The position numbers were made by a program, and so were the translations under genes. The notes under the pieces were generated by a model. That model was not told the DNA's origin. It searched no databases and worked only from the letters and a program-made list of their open reading frames with translations. Shown here piece after piece: positions 42,314-49,470 of a DNA stretch of 64,000 nucleotides; the first letter of the stretch is position 1, and every line of letters starts with the position of its first letter. Source of the stretch: Kumtagia sp044326205 (lineage in GTDB: Bacteria; Pseudomonadota; Alphaproteobacteria; Rhizobiales; Rhizobiaceae); NCBI RefSeq assembly GCF_044326205.1, contig NZ_JBIRCY010000014.1, positions 85,118 to 149,117 of the forward strand, given 5' to 3'.

Positions 42314-42358
42314 TTGACATGCGCCCGTCCTGGACCTTACGCTTGGATTGTAAACAAT
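42314..42358 (+). promoter_or_regulatory. Putative promoter and FCD-GntR operator
   Basis: TTGACA at 42314 and TTACGC at 42337 are 17 bases apart, resembling -35 and -10 boxes. Overlapping the expected start point is ATTGTAAACAAT (42347-42358), an ATTGT-N2-ACAAT inverted repeat like those bound by FCD-type GntR regulators. The FCD regulator gene lies immediately upstream. Confidence 0.5.
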
Positions 42359-42453
42359 AAACAGTTCTCGGCGCAACGCGTCTTTCCCGAAGCTGATCGT
42401 CGACGGCGACATTCGTGCAGCCTCTCTCGGAATCGCGCCGCCGATGACGCAGT

Positions 42454-42561
42454 TCGACATGCTGTTCTGCAGGCCGGCGTGGTGTTTTCGGTGCTGCCCG
42501 TGCTTTCTACATGGCGATACACATGCTGCGCGGCCTGACCGCCGGATCGGTGAAGGGATAA
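42454..42561 (+). pseudogene. C-terminal relic of a MalG-type ABC permease
   Basis: Translation in two frames gives AGVVFSVLPVL and then FYMAIHMLRGLTAGSVKG followed by TAA at 42559. The ending GLTAG-VKG is the classic C-terminus of MalG-type sugar permeases. A frameshift near 42512 separates the two pieces and nothing upstream matches the rest of the gene. The relic suggests that a sugar importer once preceded the enolase-superfamily gene. Confidence 0.6.
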
Positions 42562-42624
42562 CGCATCATCCCGAAACGGTGCAGACTTGCCGGGACGAGA
42601 TCAGGCGCAGGGAGGGAGGGGAAG

Positions 42625-43899
42625 GTGAAGATCATCAAGATAGAAACCATCTGGTTCGAGGCGCTGCCGGCTGCGGAGTGGCAGAAGCAGAACCCGAAGG
42701 CGCGGCAGGCGCTGCCCAACAATCTGTGGGTGCGCGTCCACACCGACACCGGTCTCTCCGGCATTGGCGAGACCTATTACCTGCCGCGTGCCGTCGCCTC
42801 GATCGTGCATGATGTCTACGCGCCGCTGCTGGTCGGCCGCGACCCGCGTGACATCGAGAACCATTGGCAGAACATGTTCGCGCTGACCAATTTCTGCGGC
42901 GTCATGGGCGCGGAGATGCGGGCCATCTCGGCGCTCGACGTGGCGCTGTGGGACCTGCTTGGCCAGATCGCCGGCCTGCCGGTCTACATCATGCTCGGCG
43001 GCCGCAGCCGCGACCGCATCCGCGTCTACAACACCTGCGTCGGCGCGGGCCGGCATGCGGGCGACCTCGACGCCTGGCTGACCGGCAAGGCCGGCGAACT
43101 GGCTGAGGATCTGCTGAAGCAGGGCATATCGGCTATGAAGATCTGGCCCTTCGACCAGTTCGGCACCGGGCTCGGCGGCCCCGGCAACGAGCGCGGCGAC
43201 ACAATGGTGTGGGGTGCCAGGACGGCCGCCGGCACGCGCGGACTCGGCATCTCCAACGACGATTTGAGAGCCGGCGTGGCCATCGTCGAAGACATCCGCC
43301 GCGCTGTTGGCGACCGGATGCAGATCGCCATCGAGGGCCACTGCCGCTGGGACCTGCCGTCCTCGGTGAAGATCGCTAAGGCGCTGGAGCCGCTCGACGT
43401 GATGTGGCTGGAAGAAATCATGCCGCCCGACAATGTCGATGCCTTCGTGCGGCTGAAGGCCGAGACGTCTGTGCCGATCTGCCAGAGCGAGCGCGTCTTC
43501 ACCCGTTTCGGCTTCCGCCCCTGGATCGATAAGGCGGCGACCGACATCGTCATGATGGACCTGTCCTGGGGCGGCGGCCTGACCGAGGGCCGCAAGGTCG
43601 CGGCCATGGCCGACACGGCGATGCTGCCCTTCACCTGCCACGACACGATCGGCCCGGTGGCGCTTTGGGCGGCGACCCACATGATGCTCAACGCGCCGAA
43701 CGGCCTGATCATGGAGATGGTGCGCGGTTATATCGACGGCTGGTACGACGAGGTGGTGGAGGACCGCATCCAGGTGGTCGGGGGGCATCTGATGCTGCCG
43801 GACAGGCCGGGGTTAGGCACGAAGCTGCGCGAGGATCTTTTCGCGCGGCCGAATGCGCGGATCGAGACGACGACGGAAGAGAGCTTGAAGGTGTGGTGA
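42625..43899 (+). CDS. Enolase-superfamily enzyme (mandelate racemase/muconate lactonising group)
   Basis: A 424-residue enzyme. The capping domain is MKIIKIETIWFEALPAAEWQ, ending in SGIGETYYLPRAV. In the barrel ALDVALWDLLGQIAGLPVY and SAMKIWPFDQFG precede the metal sites Glu (IAIEGHCRWD), Glu (WLEEIMPPDN) and Glu (CQSERVF), with a His-Asp pair in TCHDTIGP. This pattern suggests an acid-sugar dehydratase or epimerase, but the product is not predictable. The start is a GTG after GGAGGGGAAG. It leads a three-gene operon with a hydroxyacid dehydrogenase and an HpcH/HpaI aldolase. Confidence 0.9.
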   Translation: MKIIKIETIWFEALPAAEWQKQNPKARQALPNNLWVRVHTDTGLSGIGETYYLPRAVASIVHDVYAPLLVGRDPRDIENHWQNMFALTNFCGVMGAEMRAISALDVALWDLLGQIAGLPVYIMLGGRSRDRIRVYNTCVGAGRHAGDLDAWLTGKAGELAEDLLKQGISAMKIWPFDQFGTGLGGPGNERGDTMVWGARTAAGTRGLGISNDDLRAGVAIVEDIRRAVGDRMQIAIEGHCRWDLPSSVKIAKALEPLDVMWLEEIMPPDNVDAFVRLKAETSVPICQSERVFTRFGFRPWIDKAATDIVMMDLSWGGGLTEGRKVAAMADTAMLPFTCHDTIGPVALWAATHMMLNAPNGLIMEMVRGYIDGWYDEVVEDRIQVVGGHLMLPDRPGLGTKLREDLFARPNARIETTTEESLKVW

Positions 43900-43918
43900 T
43901 GAAAAGGCGCGATGTTGA

Positions 43919-44069
43919 CGACCCCCTCCCCCTTGTGGGGAGGGGTAAGGGGTGTGGGTCGAGACAGACTCGGCCTTTGCCGCCTTTGTTCCTCGTTCGG
44001 GCTAATAGCAGTGCGCTGGCGCGGCGGTACCCCCACCCCTTACCCCTCCCCACAAGGGGGAGGGGGGCG
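43919..44069. repeat. Palindromic repeat inside the operon
   Basis: Arms of about 40 bases (CCCCCTCCCCCTTGTGGGGA... at 43920 and its complement at 44028-44068) flank a 67-base centre. It sits between the stop of the enolase-superfamily gene and the start of the hydroxyacid dehydrogenase, and ends 36 bases before that start. It could reduce downstream expression or stabilise the upstream message. Confidence 0.88.
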
Positions 44070-44104
44070 CCAGCGGCGTGCGCGTTCGTCAACGAGGGCG
44101 CCGC

Positions 44105-45196
44105 ATGACCCCCTTCACCGTCAATTACACTGGCGACTACCTCGACGAGCACGGCAATCTCACCGTGCCCGAGATCGCGCTCGATCTTTATGCCGGCAAG
44201 CCGTTCCTCGCGCAGGGCTTTCTGACCGAGCAGAGCCCGCGGCCGGGCGACGCGGCCTATTGGGATCAGCTCTATTCGCTGGAGGTCACGCCCGAACAGG
44301 TCGCCCGCTCCGAGGCGATCGTCATCTTCAGGCCGTGGGTCCGGGCGTCGGCCTTCGCCAGGGGCGCCGGGCGGTTGACCGTTATCGGCAGGGCAGGGAC
44401 CGGCATCGACAAGCTCGACCTTGCCGCCTGCACCGAGAACGACGTGGCGGTGTTCAACGCGCCGGACACGCTGACCCATGCCACGGCCTCCTCCGCCTTC
44501 CTGTTCATCCTGGCGCTGGCCAAGCGCCCGACCGAACAGGAGCGCCTCGTGCATCGCAGCCGCTGGGACTTGCAGCCGCGAACCATGGGCGTCGACCTGC
44601 CCGGAAAGGTGCTGGGCATCGTCGGCCTTGGCGCCAGCGGACGCGAACTGGCCCGGCTGATGCGGCCGTGGGACATGGAGATCATTGCCTATTCGCCGCG
44701 CGCCAGTGCGGATGACGCGAAGGCGCTGGGCGTGAGGCTGGTGCCAAGTCTCGACGAACTGCTGGAACATTCCGATTTCGTCAGCCTGCACAACCGGCTC
44801 GACGCATCGACGCGCGGTACAATCGGCGCCGAGCATTTCGCCCGCATGAAGCGGAGTGCCTATTTCATAAACGTCGCGCGGGGCGAGATTGTCCGCGAGC
44901 CGGAACTGATCGAAGCTCTGCGCGACGGCGTCATCGCCGGTGCGGGTCTCGACGTGTTCGAGCACGAGCCGATCCCCGCAAACCATCCGCTGACCGCATT
45001 CGAGAACGTCATCCTGACGCCGCACTGGCTGCCGTCGACGCGGGATGCCGCCCGCCTGACCATGGTGAACATGTCGAACGGCATTTTGCGCGTCGCGCAG
45101 GGGCTGGCGCCCGAAAATGTCGTCAACCCAAAGGTTCTCGACCGACCCGGCTTCAAGGCAAAACTCGCTCGTTTCGCCACCAATCGCTCATCCTAA
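44105..45196 (+). CDS. D-2-hydroxyacid dehydrogenase, phosphoglycerate-dehydrogenase-like
   Basis: A 363-residue dehydrogenase. The nucleotide motif is VLGIVGLGASGRELARL. Catalytic residues are Arg in NVARGEIVREP, Glu in VFEHEPIPANH and His in LTPHWLPST. The N-terminal region includes VIGRAGTGIDKLDLAACTEN. The ATG at 44105 begins MTPFTVNYTGDYLD; the frame upstream lies in the palindrome. It probably reduces or oxidises a keto acid made in the same operon. It is distinct in sequence from the dehydrogenase at 40153. Confidence 0.9.
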   Translation: MTPFTVNYTGDYLDEHGNLTVPEIALDLYAGKPFLAQGFLTEQSPRPGDAAYWDQLYSLEVTPEQVARSEAIVIFRPWVRASAFARGAGRLTVIGRAGTGIDKLDLAACTENDVAVFNAPDTLTHATASSAFLFILALAKRPTEQERLVHRSRWDLQPRTMGVDLPGKVLGIVGLGASGRELARLMRPWDMEIIAYSPRASADDAKALGVRLVPSLDELLEHSDFVSLHNRLDASTRGTIGAEHFARMKRSAYFINVARGEIVREPELIEALRDGVIAGAGLDVFEHEPIPANHPLTAFENVILTPHWLPSTRDAARLTMVNMSNGILRVAQGLAPENVVNPKVLDRPGFKAKLARFATNRSS

Positions 45197-45220
45197 TCTC
45201 ATCCCAAGGACAATCCAAAA

Positions 45221-46036
45221 ATGTTTCGCCCAAACCGACTGAAAGCCCGCGTTCGCGCTGGGGAAAAATCCATGGGCACATGGCTGCAAAGTGCCGCGCC
45301 CACCTTCGCCGAGATGGCGGCGGTGGCCGGTTTCGACTTCATCATCATGGACGAGGAGCATGGGGCGGGTGAGTTGCAGCATGCCGTCGACATGATGCGG
45401 GCCGCTGCCTGCACCGACACCACCATGGTCATCCGCGTGCCCTCGGACAATCCTGTCTATCTGCGCCGGCTGGTCGAGGCAGGCTGCGACGCGCTGCTGG
45501 TGCCGATGGTGGAAAGCGCCGAACAGGCCCGCGCCATCGTCGAGGCCGTGCGTTTCCCGCCGCGCGGCAAGCGCGGCAACGCATGGGACGCCGCCCGCGC
45601 TTCCAGCTTCGGCCTCTATCCGCGCTACTATGAGGAGGCTGACGACAATCTTCTGATCATCGTCCAGATCGAGACCAAGGCCGGCGTCGAGAACGCGCGC
45701 GAAATCGCAGGCGTCGAGGGTGTCGACGTCATCTTCATCGGCCCGACGGACCTTTCCGGCAGCATCGGCTTTCCCAACCAGACCGGCGCGCCGGAGGTCG
45801 ACCGCGAAATCCGCCGTGCGATGGCGGCCGCGCGCGAGGCCGGAAAACCGCTCGCCACCGTGCCGCGCGTCGGCCGCAGCAGTTCTGAGCTGTTCGACGA
45901 AGGTTTTTCGATGATCGCGTCGGGTAGCGAGCTTTTCTACCGTCTCGGCATCATTCAGATGATGAAGGAATGGCGGGAGTATCAGGGCAAGGAGGCGACG
46001 CTCGCGGCGCCCGGGGCATCGTCCTACGGGCGGTAA
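45221..46036 (+). CDS. HpcH/HpaI-family 2-keto-3-deoxy acid aldolase
   Basis: A 271-residue metal-dependent aldolase. Landmarks are GTWLQSAAPTFAEMAAVAG, FIIMDEEHGAGE, VIRVPSDNPVYLRRLVEAGC, ALLVPMVESAEQA, metal Glu in IIVQIETKAG and Asp in IFIGPTDLSGSIG. The family splits 2-keto-3-deoxy sugar acids to pyruvate (or a related keto acid) and an aldehyde. It ends the operon started by an enolase-superfamily enzyme, which gives a plausible dehydration-then-aldol-cleavage route. Confidence 0.93.
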   Translation: MFRPNRLKARVRAGEKSMGTWLQSAAPTFAEMAAVAGFDFIIMDEEHGAGELQHAVDMMRAAACTDTTMVIRVPSDNPVYLRRLVEAGCDALLVPMVESAEQARAIVEAVRFPPRGKRGNAWDAARASSFGLYPRYYEEADDNLLIIVQIETKAGVENAREIAGVEGVDVIFIGPTDLSGSIGFPNQTGAPEVDREIRRAMAAAREAGKPLATVPRVGRSSSELFDEGFSMIASGSELFYRLGIIQMMKEWREYQGKEATLAAPGASSYGR

Positions 46037-46038
46037 GG

Positions 46039-46077
46039 GGTGTGCGTCCGTCGCAGGCGAGCCTCGAAGGACGCACC
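46039..46077. terminator. Possible bidirectional terminator between convergent genes
   Basis: TGCGTCC (46043) and GGACGCA (46069) pair around a 19-base loop, extended by GGTG/CACC-like bases. It lies between the aldolase stop and the stop of the opposing SDR gene. There is no T tract, so support is modest. Confidence 0.35.
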
Positions 46078-46084
46078 ATCAATC

Positions 46085-46861
46085 TCAAAACATGAACCCG
46101 GCCGTCCAACCTCCATCGACCATCATCAGATGGCCGGTCATGTAGGAGTTTTCCGGAGCGCATAGGAACAGGATGCCCTCCGCGATTTCTTCGACATGCG
46201 CCGGTCGGCCGAGCGGGATATGGTTCATGAAACCCGCCATCTGCGCGCGGAATGAGCCATCGTCGCCGTAGAACAGCTGTTTCGTGCCCTCGGTCAGCAC
46301 CGATCCGGGAGCCAGCGAATTGACCAAAATTCCTTTAGGCCCGAGCTCGAGCGCCATGGAGCGTGTCAGGTGAATCACGCCCGCCTTGGCCGCGACGAAA
46401 GCACTCTGCAGCCGCATCGCCGTAACACCGACGACAGAGGCGATGTTGACGATGCGCCCCTGGCCGCGCGCCACCATCGGCTGCAGCACGGCGTGGCTGA
46501 CGACATAGAGCCCGTCGAGATCGATGCCGACAACCCTGTGCCACTCCTGCTCGGAGAACAGGTCGATGTCGACGCGGTCCTTGAAGGAGTTGACGCCGGC
46601 ATTGTTGACCAGCACGTCGATTTTTCCGAATTTTTCCAGCGCGGCGTCGACGGCGCGTTTCGCGTCTTCCGCGCGGCGCACGTCCATCGAGACGGCGAGC
46701 GCGCCGGGCAACTCGCCGGCCACCCGCTCGGCGCCGGCGGTGTCGATATCGGCAACGACGATGGATGCGCCGTTCGCGGCGAGCCGATGCGCTGTGGCGC
46801 GGCCGATCCCGCCGGCAGCGCCGGTGATGAAGACGACCTGTCCGGTGAGATCAGTGCGCAT
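46085..46861 (-). CDS. SDR-family protein with Phe in place of the catalytic Tyr
   Basis: A 258-residue short-chain dehydrogenase with an intact nucleotide motif VFITGAAGGIGRATAHRL, DILVNN-type KIDVLVNNAGVN and serine block IVNIASVVG. Where YxxxK is expected it reads FVAAK (in QSAFVAAKAGV; codon TTC), so the general acid is missing while the lysine is kept. It may be inactive, use another proton donor, or bind rather than convert its ligand. It is the last gene of the operon that starts with the E1-lipoyl fusion. Confidence 0.9.
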   Translation of the reverse strand: MRTDLTGQVVFITGAAGGIGRATAHRLAANGASIVVADIDTAGAERVAGELPGALAVSMDVRRAEDAKRAVDAALEKFGKIDVLVNNAGVNSFKDRVDIDLFSEQEWHRVVGIDLDGLYVVSHAVLQPMVARGQGRIVNIASVVGVTAMRLQSAFVAAKAGVIHLTRSMALELGPKGILVNSLAPGSVLTEGTKQLFYGDDGSFRAQMAGFMNHIPLGRPAHVEEIAEGILFLCAPENSYMTGHLMMVDGGWTAGFMF

Positions 46862-46937
46862 GGGAAGGTTCCAACGATATCCTCGTCAACACTGCCGGCA
46901 TCTCCCGGGGCGAAGCGGCTTCGTGACAGAAGACATC

Positions 46938-47558
46938 TCAAAAATTCCGCGCATAGCCCGCCGCCCAGCCGCCATCGACGTTCAACGTATGTCCGGTCAT
47001 GTACGCATTGTCGGGATCGGCGAGGAACAGCACTGCGGCTGTGATTTCGCTCAAGGCCGCTGGCCGCTTGACGCCCGTATGAGTCAGGAAACGCGCCGTG
47101 CGCACATCGCCGCCAGCTTCGTAAGCGCCCACCGACACTGCATTGACGACCACGGACGGTCCGAGTTCCATGCTGAGCGTCCTCGTCAGCGAGGCGAGTC
47201 CCGCCTGATCGGCCGAGAAATCGGCAAAACCCTTCACCGGCACCAGCGCTGCCGCCGAAAACACCAGAACGACCCGCTTCAGCTTTGGGGCGAGTTGCCG
47301 GATTGCCGCAACGAAATCGGCGCGCTCGCTGCCAAATCCGGTGTCCAGCTCGGGCAGGCCGTTGGCGCCCTGGCTGACAAGAGTCAGCACGAACGGATCG
47401 CTTTGAGGTGCGCCGGCTGCCTCGATTGCCGCCGCGCTTGCCACATCGATATCGACGACTTCAGCGCCATTGTCGGCAAGCGCCTGGCGTATCGCCGAAG
47501 GGAGCGCGCCCTCGGCGCCGCCGACCAGCGCAACCTTGCCGTCGAGGTCGATGTTCAC
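46938..47558 (-). CDS. Degenerate SDR-fold protein
   Basis: A 206-residue protein, shorter than a normal SDR (about 250). It keeps the SDR ending AVLFLADPDNAYMTGHTLNV with DGGWA, and GLASLTRTLSMELGPSVVVN. The nucleotide motif TGxxxGIG is replaced by VGGAEGALPSAI and the catalytic YxxxK by FSADQ. Both key residues are therefore gone and catalysis as a dehydrogenase is unlikely. It starts with a GTG at 47558 that overlaps the stop of the frameshifted Ldh gene. A structural or accessory role beside the other SDR is possible. Confidence 0.8.
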   Translation of the reverse strand: MNIDLDGKVALVGGAEGALPSAIRQALADNGAEVVDIDVASAAAIEAAGAPQSDPFVLTLVSQGANGLPELDTGFGSERADFVAAIRQLAPKLKRVVLVFSAAALVPVKGFADFSADQAGLASLTRTLSMELGPSVVVNAVSVGAYEAGGDVRTARFLTHTGVKRPAALSEITAAVLFLADPDNAYMTGHTLNVDGGWAAGYARNF

Positions 47559-48659
47559 ACCTTTGCCCCTGCGGTGCTGGATGTCTCCCGCGCTTCGGGA
47601 ATTTTTCGGCCATAGCGTTCGGCCGTCTCCTTCAGCGCAGCCCATGTCGTGCGGTCGACGGGGATGCCGTTGCTTGCCCGGCGTTCGGCCTCGGCCTTCT
47701 CGACGTCGCCAGGCGCCATGACCTTCTGCCCCGGCTGCGCCGGCTGGGCGCGAAGGTCTTTCAGGAATGCGCCGACTCGCTCGTCGAAGGCCGCGAGCGC
47801 CTGGAAGATCGCCGGGTTGAGGATCAGGAAAAAATGACCGATCGGGATCGGCTTGCTGTAGTCGGCTCCCGCCAGCGCGGGAATGGTGAAGCCGTGGCCC
47901 ATGCCGGAAAAGGCCGAGCAGAGAATGTCCACCACGGCAGCAAGGCCCGCGCCCTTGTAGCCGAAGCCGGCGCCGCCAACCGGCAGCACGGCGGTCGCCT
48001 GGAACGGATCGGTGGTCATCACGCCGTCCGCCGTCATCGCCACTTCGGGCGGCAGCGGCTTGCCGGTGGCGCGGCGCAGGAAGATGCGATTGTAGGGGAT
48101 CGAACTTGTCGCCATGTCGAGCAGCATCGGCTCCTCGCCGGGCGCGGGCACGGCAAAACTGATCGGATTGGTGCCGTAGAACGGTTTCGTGCCGCCGAAC
48201 GGCACGACGGCGGCGTCGGCATGGGTCATGCTGATCGCGGCGAAACCGGCGCGCGCCGCCGCGAGCGCGTAGACACCGGAGGCGCCGTGATGTGTCGATC
48301 GCCCGACCGTCACCGCCGCGACGCCGCTCTCCTTCGCCAGCAATACCTTCCTCGATGGCGTGGAAGCTGGCGAGATGACCGAACCCGTTGTCGGCATCGA
48401 CATGGCCGACCGCCGAGGCTTTTTGCGCGAAGGTGACGTTGGGGTTCTTGTTGATGCGTCCACCCTCCAGCATCTGGATGTACCAAGGCACCAGCCTGAC
48501 GCCGTGGGTGTCGACGCCGCGCGACGAGGCGTCGACCACCGCCCGAGCCACGGCCTCCGCGCTTTCGGCGCTGGCGCCCCCCGCCTGTAAGAGACTGCTC
48601 ACGTATACCAAAAGCGTAGACGCCGGACACAAGAACCCATCGATCGGCTCGATCGCCAT
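47555..48659 (-). pseudogene. Malate/L-lactate dehydrogenase (Ldh family) gene with a frameshift
   Basis: Two frames together encode a complete Ldh2/YlbC-type oxidoreductase of about 365 residues. The N-terminal frame gives VSSLLQAGGASAESAEAVAR, GVDTHGVRLVPWYIQML and GHLASFHAIEEG. From about 48345 the match jumps to the other frame with LLAKESGVAAVTVGRSTHHG (catalytic His), continuing to KIPEARETSSTAGAKV. A one-base insertion or two-base deletion near 48340-48355 would explain this. It could be a sequencing error. Without repair the protein would be lost. The stop overlaps the next gene's GTG. Confidence 0.8.
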
Positions 48660-48707
48660 TCAAAAATCTCCCGCTGATTCCGTTGCGGCATTTGCTGCCG
48701 TCTTTCC

Positions 48708-49457
48708 CTAGACCAAAAGGCGGAACGGCGTCTCAACAAGGTCCCTGAACACGCCAAGAAATTCCTCCGCGTCCTCGTCGCTGATTCTGGCGGGATCGTA
48801 GCTCAGCAGGCATTCGGCGGAGCCGTCGTTTTCCTCCGCTCCGATGACCAGCCTTGCCGCGCCATCATCGATCAGCCGTACGGCGACGGGACGGATGCCG
48901 GCCCGGCCGAGGAACGAGACCGCGAGAGCGGCCCTGCCGTCATCGCCGGACGACTGCCGCAGCTTCGCGATGGCGCCCAGCGAAGCATCCGCCAATCCGT
49001 TCAGGCGCTGGCACTTGTCGGGTGCGGTGAGCAGCAGAAGCGCCTTGTCGGGGGCAACGGATTTTGCCGTTTCCGATGCGACTGCGGCCGCCTTGAGGCA
49101 GATGTCCTCCCGCGTCACATCCGGCCGGAGTTCGCGGACCTGAGCAAGCAGCGTCCGCATCGCCGAGAAGTCGACGCGTACGGCAATGGCCGAAGGCGCC
49201 GCAGCGACAGTAATTTTCTGCGATTCCGCGATTGCCGGAGCGGGATCGGCGGAGACGAGAATTGTCGGCGCCGGTGGCAAAACACTTTCGATCTGCGGCG
49301 CTCTGAAATCGATCAGGTCGTCGCCGGTGATGCGGCCGTTCGGCCCCGACCCGGTTACGGCTGAAAGCAGCACGTTCCGTTCGCGCGCCAGCCGGCGGGC
49401 ATAGGGCGTGGCGCGGATGCGGCCCGAGGAGGGCGTGGAGGCAACGGCAATCGTCAT
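48708..49457 (-). CDS. E3-binding/2-oxoacid dehydrogenase acyltransferase-like protein with lost active site
   Basis: A 249-residue protein. Residues about 8-42 are a peripheral subunit-binding domain (RIRATPYARRLARERNVLLS, then TGSGPNGRITGDDLIDF). After a linker, residues about 85-249 resemble the E2 catalytic domain (GRAALAVSFLGRAGIRPVAV, EEFLGVFRDLVETPFRLLV). The essential DHRxxDG is replaced by YDPARISDED, so acyl transfer should fail, and there is no lipoyl domain. The lipoyl domain is instead at the end of the preceding E1 gene, 13 bases upstream. It probably tethers E3 to that enzyme. Confidence 0.8.
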   Translation of the reverse strand: MTIAVASTPSSGRIRATPYARRLARERNVLLSAVTGSGPNGRITGDDLIDFRAPQIESVLPPAPTILVSADPAPAIAESQKITVAAAPSAIAVRVDFSAMRTLLAQVRELRPDVTREDICLKAAAVASETAKSVAPDKALLLLTAPDKCQRLNGLADASLGAIAKLRQSSGDDGRAALAVSFLGRAGIRPVAVRLIDDGAARLVIGAEENDGSAECLLSYDPARISDEDAEEFLGVFRDLVETPFRLLV

Positions 49458-49470
49458 CGCAGCCCGTCTC

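Noticed and set aside
42113..44069. The CCCCTCCCC-type palindromes as rho-independent terminators
   Set aside because: They have long arms with large centres and no T run after the stem, and one lies within an operon. They fit mobile intergenic elements better than terminators.
46938..48659. A single 573-codon frame joining the Ldh N-terminus and an SDR
   Set aside because: The middle (about residues 115-375) is out-of-frame Ldh sequence, very Arg-rich. The join results from the frameshift near 48345, not from a genuine fusion protein.
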